A DNA stretch of 64,000 nt from Panopea generosa (taxonomy: Eukaryota; Mollusca; Bivalvia; Adapedonta; Hiatellidae): NCBI GenBank assembly GCA_029582155.1, contig CM055895.1:22998745-23062744 (forward strand). The letters run 5' to 3'. This document shows, piece after piece, positions 59,724-64,000 of this stretch. A program made the position numbers and the translations under genes. Below the pieces are notes generated by a model. It made no database searches. It saw only the letters and a list, made by a program, of their open reading frames with translations, and had not been told where the DNA came from. Each line of letters begins with the position of its first letter. The stretch's first letter is position 1.

Positions 59724-60514
59724 AGAGCTGTATATCAAGTCTAAGCTTATTTCCCTCGTTACCTCTTTGTGAAACTTTTCTGTTGACATCTTCATCCCAC
59801 TTTGTGACAGCGTCATTTATAATCAGTATAATTTCGTGTAAAAGTATAAATTTGTTTGCATTTACATTAACAAATTTATAGGTTTTTTTTATCATTCGTG
59901 CTAAGCAACGAATGATTACTTGTCAGTGTAAAACTTGTAAGTGAAAACCCAGATTTGCGCACATGCAAAGTAAGAAAAACATTTTTTTTGTGCTCGGACG
60001 CATGAATACTTCGGCAATTTTGAATAAAAAATGCTTAATTATTATCCGCAATTGAATCCTGATAGCCGTGTATAACACGTTTCGGAATATGTATTTTAAC
60101 AAAAGAAATATTCAAAAATATAAAGTGTAAAGTTTTTATTTTGGGTCAGTGTATTAAGCATGTATAACATTGATTCTCTGCTATCAAAACAATATCATCT
60201 GCATATAAATGAACTAAAATTAGAGTGGCATCTATCAGAATACCCTTTTATAATGTATTTTATTTTCAAAGCAAGGTCATTGATAAACAGGTTAAACGAT
60301 TATAGACATCATTGCTTCAATACCGTATTTACACTAAATCAGTCCGTGTTAAAACCATTAAACTTAATAAAACATAATAATTCTTAAAGAGAGATTGAAA
60401 TGCTTCTAAAAGTTTTCCCCGAATTCCTTACTTATCTATCCACCCGCAGAATATCTCTATATACAGTATCATATGCCATTTTTAAATCAATATAAGCACA
60501 ATAAGTGGATATTT

Positions 60515-60841
60515 TCATTCCCCCCCCCTTATATCTATTAAGTTCGTTGTTAGAGGTGTAAGATGGTCGGTGGAACTGCGACCTTTACGAAACCCATTTT
60601 GAGTTTCAAATATATTATCGCTTTGCTCGGTGAAATTTGTAATTCTACTATTCAATAAACTACAATAAAGTTTATAGACTATAGATGTAATTGTTATACC
60701 CCTATACGACAAAGAGTCCCTTGGATTACTAGATGAACATTTTGGAATAGGAGTTATAATACCCTTACCCCACACAGTAGGAACTTTACCGGTATTCAAA
60801 AATGTGTTAAACACAAATGAAGGTAACTTATCACTTTTCAT
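60515..60841 (-). pseudogene. LINE reverse transcriptase fragment (RT motifs 0-2)
   Basis: A 108-codon frame within the larger element with ITPIPK, YRGIT and NGFRKGRSSTDHL, the standard order of early LINE RT motifs. A one-base shift at its start separates it from the upstream block ending in IPGGIVKNEK. Non-functional. Confidence 0.75.
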
Positions 60842-62179
60842 TCTTTACGATCCCCCCTGGAATTTCATCTACTCCGATGGAACGACCATTACGAACATCG
60901 TGTACAGCTTTATTTACTTCATTTAACGTAAAATCACGACTAATAATTTTACTATCATTATTAACATTACTTAAAACTAACATCCACATTTTCGATATCA
61001 ATATCAGTGTCTATATCTTGATTAAGAAGGTCACTAAAATCTGACTTCCATTTATTAAAAATAGCTGTTTTGTCTGTGACAATTTTACCATCGTTATCTT
61101 AAAATTATTCTATTATCTCTACAACCAACCCGACCAATAGCTTTCCAAAATTCATTTGAGTTTTTCTTAAGATCGTTAATAATTTCTTCTTGCAATTTCA
61201 ACCAGTATTTACGTTTACTTTGTTGTAAACTGTTATCAAATATAGTAATTCAAAAATCTTCCTCAGGGAAGTAACCATATTATACAAGTTAAAGGCCAGG
61301 TGGCCGAAAATTAAATATAGAGTGAATTAAATTGAACTTGTGTTATCAAATAATTTCCCTTTCTCAACACATTCTTTACTGTTTTTTAATATACCATTAG
61401 TCTTTAACCAACTTCTCTTCGCACTACACATATCATTCCAAAGTTTACCTTTTCATTCCACCATGGTTTTCATATTCGTTTACGTTTGTTAGAATGCCCA
61501 TATTTTAAAACAACCTTTTTGCTAGGTATTTTCTCTAACATTTCATCTAATTTCATAATAATATGAGAAAATGAATTAAACAAGATATATACTGAACTCT
61601 ATTCATGTTCATTATTTTCTTGAATACTGTTATCAAAAGCTATTTATGAATTAAGACAAAACTGTTCAGGAATATGACTACATGTAACATCAAATTTTGT
61701 ATCCTTCTATTCTGTTACAATAAATCCGTTACTTTATTGTGCAATTACAGATTTCAAACAATTAGGATAAAAGTAACATGTCAAAGTGAGTGATCAGGTA
61801 TACTGTTATATTATTGAGTTGTTTTGGGTTTCAAAAATAAAAAAGACCATCAATTAACGTTCCAAAACCCTAATTGAACCTATCTTGATTTACCATAACA
61901 ATTCGTGTTGTCATTATAACTTCGTCTGTTGCCGAGCGTTTCTGTTCCAGCTTTCATGTCTGATACCTCTACTGTCATTTGTATACGATTTATTTCTGCT
62001 TCAGTTATTTGTTTGATTCTTGCGTTTGTTGTATTCGCGATTATTGTCAATATGTTGGTAACTTCTTTGCGGATATCATTGAAATCATCGATTACTGGTA
62101 TTTCGATTTCCTTAAATGTGCTTGGTTCGTTGCCTTCTATTCTCATAGGTCTTTCGCCTGCATTTCTGCGCCTATCTTT

Positions 62180-62700
62180 CGTATTATCTCTCTTTTCTGA
62201 GCCTTCGTCTACACACAAACGTGGTCTGCGAACTGATAGCCCTTTTAACCTCAAGAGATAAAATTAATATTTTTAGATTGTGATTGTTCACGCGGGCTTC
62301 CATTGATTGGTCTTTGTACACAAATGCCTTTTCATATTTTCTGGAGTGTCTCAGTTGGCTTTTATTTTTCCAAATAGCCACTCAGTCATCTATTGTATTG
62401 CATGACACAATAATTACCCCTGGCTTTCCATCTGTTCCTTCTTTCCTTACCGCTTTCTTAAACTTAACATCTCTTAATTTGAGAACATCTCTGAAAAGGT
62501 CAGACACAATGTCATTCACACTCTCTTTTTCCCGCTGTGGCAAATTTCTAATGCAGATATTCTGTGATCTGTCCATACTATCTTCACTATCGACTGTTTT
62601 ACTAACATTTATTTCATCTATCTACTGTTGTAGACACTTAACATCTTCAATAAAATCATCTTTAACCATATTTATTCTCTTATTTACCTCGTGTTTGATC
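62180..62700 (-). pseudogene. LINE ORF1-like protein remnant
   Basis: Two overlapping frames, 62576-62382 and 62381-62184, together resemble an L1-type ORF1 protein: the RRM-like block with IRNLPQ, then KKAVRKEG and the VIIVSC strand, then a C-terminal block with RHSRKYEKAFVYKD. A frameshift at about 62382 splits them. Confidence 0.55.
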
Positions 62701-63498
62701 TTTGCTCTTTCATATATATGAAGTTATTCTAAATGTTAATCGAAACGTTGTCATTGTAAATGTAACTAGAGCGTTTGTGATTTTAAAACTGTTGCAGGTT
62801 TTCAGTGAAATACTTTCATTAGTTTGCTTGTAACTGAAATCAAAACCGTCTAGTCCATGTTTGAAAAATAGTCTTAGTATGGTGCGAGTTTCCAAACTTT
62901 CATGATTGTTTGCAAGAAAAGATTTGGCTTCATTGTTAATAAATGATGAAACAATATCACTATTAGGCATACAAATACAATACAAGTTAAAGTTAATGTA
63001 TTGATAGCAACGGTGATAGACATTTAAACATACGTGGCCGACGGATATGAAAGTTACGAATAATTACGAACATACAATAGTTATCGAAGATATGCTGTCG
63101 TATTATCTTTATTTTCATCCATGTACACATCATATAACATAACATATAAATAAGTCAGATACAACACATTGACGACACTCGTTAGTTTCATTTTGTAACA
63201 AACAAAACATGTCCAAATTAATTATCTTTGTTTTATGTTTTAGGTAGATTTAGGTAGATTGAAACGTATGGTAATGAAATAGACACGCACGTCCGGTATG
63301 TTAGCACTGTGTGCCTTTTGTGTAATTGAGAAAACTGTTGTGAGATTATTTGTTTGAATAAAAAGTAATGTACATCTGACTTTGAAAAGAAACTATATTT
63401 AAAAAACATATGTTTACACTGTCACACACATGAAAAGAAAAAACTTTGACAAAAAAGTATAAGATGTATATAATTAAATAAACAACAACCCCGACTCG

Positions 63499-63684
63499 TC
63501 ACCGGATTTCAAAACCAAGAAGTGTGGAGACTGTGGAAGATGGTGTCATCTCTCTCCAGAGCGCTGCAAGATGTATCGCTTCTACACCGTCTGGCTTCTC
63601 GAGCGTTACACGGAAAAAATCCGTGTTGAAACCCCGACCGCTACCGACCAAGGTATACCGCTGCAGACCTGGCGGGACCCACAT
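63499..63684 (-). CDS. Unrecognised short open frame in a GC-richer patch
   Basis: A 61-codon minus-strand frame (start MWVPPGLQRYTLVGSGRGFN) with balanced composition, unlike the AT-rich noise elsewhere. No family recognised; it may be a fragment of a transposable element, since it adjoins a tandem repeat. Confidence 0.2.
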   Translation of the reverse strand: MWVPPGLQRYTLVGSGRGFNTDFFRVTLEKPDGVEAIHLAALWREMTPSSTVSTLLGFEIR

Positions 63685-63716
63685 CCCCTGCAGATTTCAG
63701 TGCTGGGTGTGGGGTT

Positions 63717-64000
63717 AAGGGGGATGAGGGGTTTTGGCAGAGGCGACCAGCGTTGCTCTCTGCACATTGACTCATCGCCACCTACCTATATTCAAAGTTT
63801 TAAATCAATAACTTAGGGTTTCTTTACATCGTCTTGTTGAAAAACAAATGAGGATTGGGGAGTGGGGGATTTCGGTGCAGGGGGATTAAGGGGGATGAGG
63901 GCTTTTGGCAGAGGTGACCAGCGTTGCACTCTGCACATTGACTTATCGCCACCTACCTATATTCCAAGTTTTAAATCAATAACTTAGGGTTTCTTTACAT
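63717..64000. repeat. Tandem repeat of about 171 bp, running off the window end
   Basis: The block from GGGGGATGAGGG through TTTTGGCAGAGG, CCACCTACCTATATTC and AACTTAGGGTTTCTTTACAT occurs at 63717-63825 and again at 63890-64000, offset 171 bp. The sequence before it (63485-63716) is more GC-rich than its surroundings. The array may be a satellite continuing beyond the edge. Confidence 0.75.

Larger units (their letters stand above)
60150..62700 (-). mobile_element. Decayed non-LTR retrotransposon carrying ORF1 and RT remnants
   Basis: Read on the minus strand from 62700 down. An ORF1-like part (62576-62180) includes the block ICIRNLPQREKESVNDIV, typical of L1-type ORF1 RNA-binding proteins. 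An interrupted stretch follows. RT remnants then occur at 61050-60150: VNKAVHDVRNGRSIGVDEIP, GIITPIPK, SYRGITIT, TQNGFRKGRSSTDHL, the motif-A-like IDLKMAYD, and finally YADDIVLI at about 60160-60190. Stops and frameshifts are frequent. The endonuclease was not clearly seen. It ends just after the YADD box, so its 3' part is lost. Confidence 0.7.

Overview
The window looks like AT-rich, intron-rich animal nuclear DNA, most likely from a mollusc or another lophotrochozoan. This rests on long introns, very abundant minisatellites, several tRNA-headed SINE families and decayed non-LTR retrotransposons. The taxonomic call is inference; no species is identified. There are no operons, CRISPR arrays or intact ribosomal or tRNA genes. 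Most long open frames are read-throughs of tandem repeats.

The main gene (+ strand, about 7.69-27.01 kb) can be assembled by hand from eight exons. All seven GT-AG junctions agree in phase and give one 1142-residue reading frame. The product is a type I membrane protein: signal peptide, an MNNL-like Notch-ligand N-terminus, a DSL domain with six cysteines, about 850 Thr/Ser/Pro/Lys-rich residues with some fourteen 34-residue repeats, one transmembrane helix, a KRRRR stop-transfer cluster and a 63-residue cytoplasmic tail. EGF repeats, normally the stalk of a Notch ligand, are absent; a mucin-like stalk replaces them. This is the strongest candidate for something undescribed. Five of its introns carry minisatellite or simple-repeat DNA: intron 1 (GTGTCGT-type and 23 bp), intron 3 (triplets), intron 4 (42 bp) and intron 7 (22/44 bp and 41 bp) plus the coding array in exon 6. 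Intron 7 also holds a broken Tc1/mariner transposase and a TTAA-flanked inverted-repeat element.

A second, partial gene starts at about 33.65 kb. Its first exon encodes a short signal-anchor (type II) N-terminus; a phase-matched second exon at 40.83 kb encodes a Ser/Thr/Pro-rich stalk. A short exon at 48.44 kb may follow. The catalytic or functional part was not found and probably lies beyond the window. A 22-bp minisatellite fills 38.08-40.37 kb of its first intron. A weaker two-exon signal-peptide candidate lies inside this intron at 35.95-36.23 kb.

The rest is mostly mobile-element debris: LINE fragments at 2.4-3.4 kb (-), 46.85-48.41 kb (+) and 60.15-62.70 kb (-); two copies of a 2.8-kb element with terminal inverted repeats, one flanked by a perfect 8-bp duplication (56.90-59.72 kb) and one end-truncated (42.44-45.18 kb); a Crypton/DUF3504-like relic at 41.88-42.21 kb; at least four SINE-like families, including one SINE inserted in another at 6.1-6.7 kb; and a decayed unrecognised gene at 50.83-51.68 kb. 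Stretches of 27.2-27.7, 28.3-29.1, 30.0-33.5 and 54.3-56.8 kb show nothing I can support.
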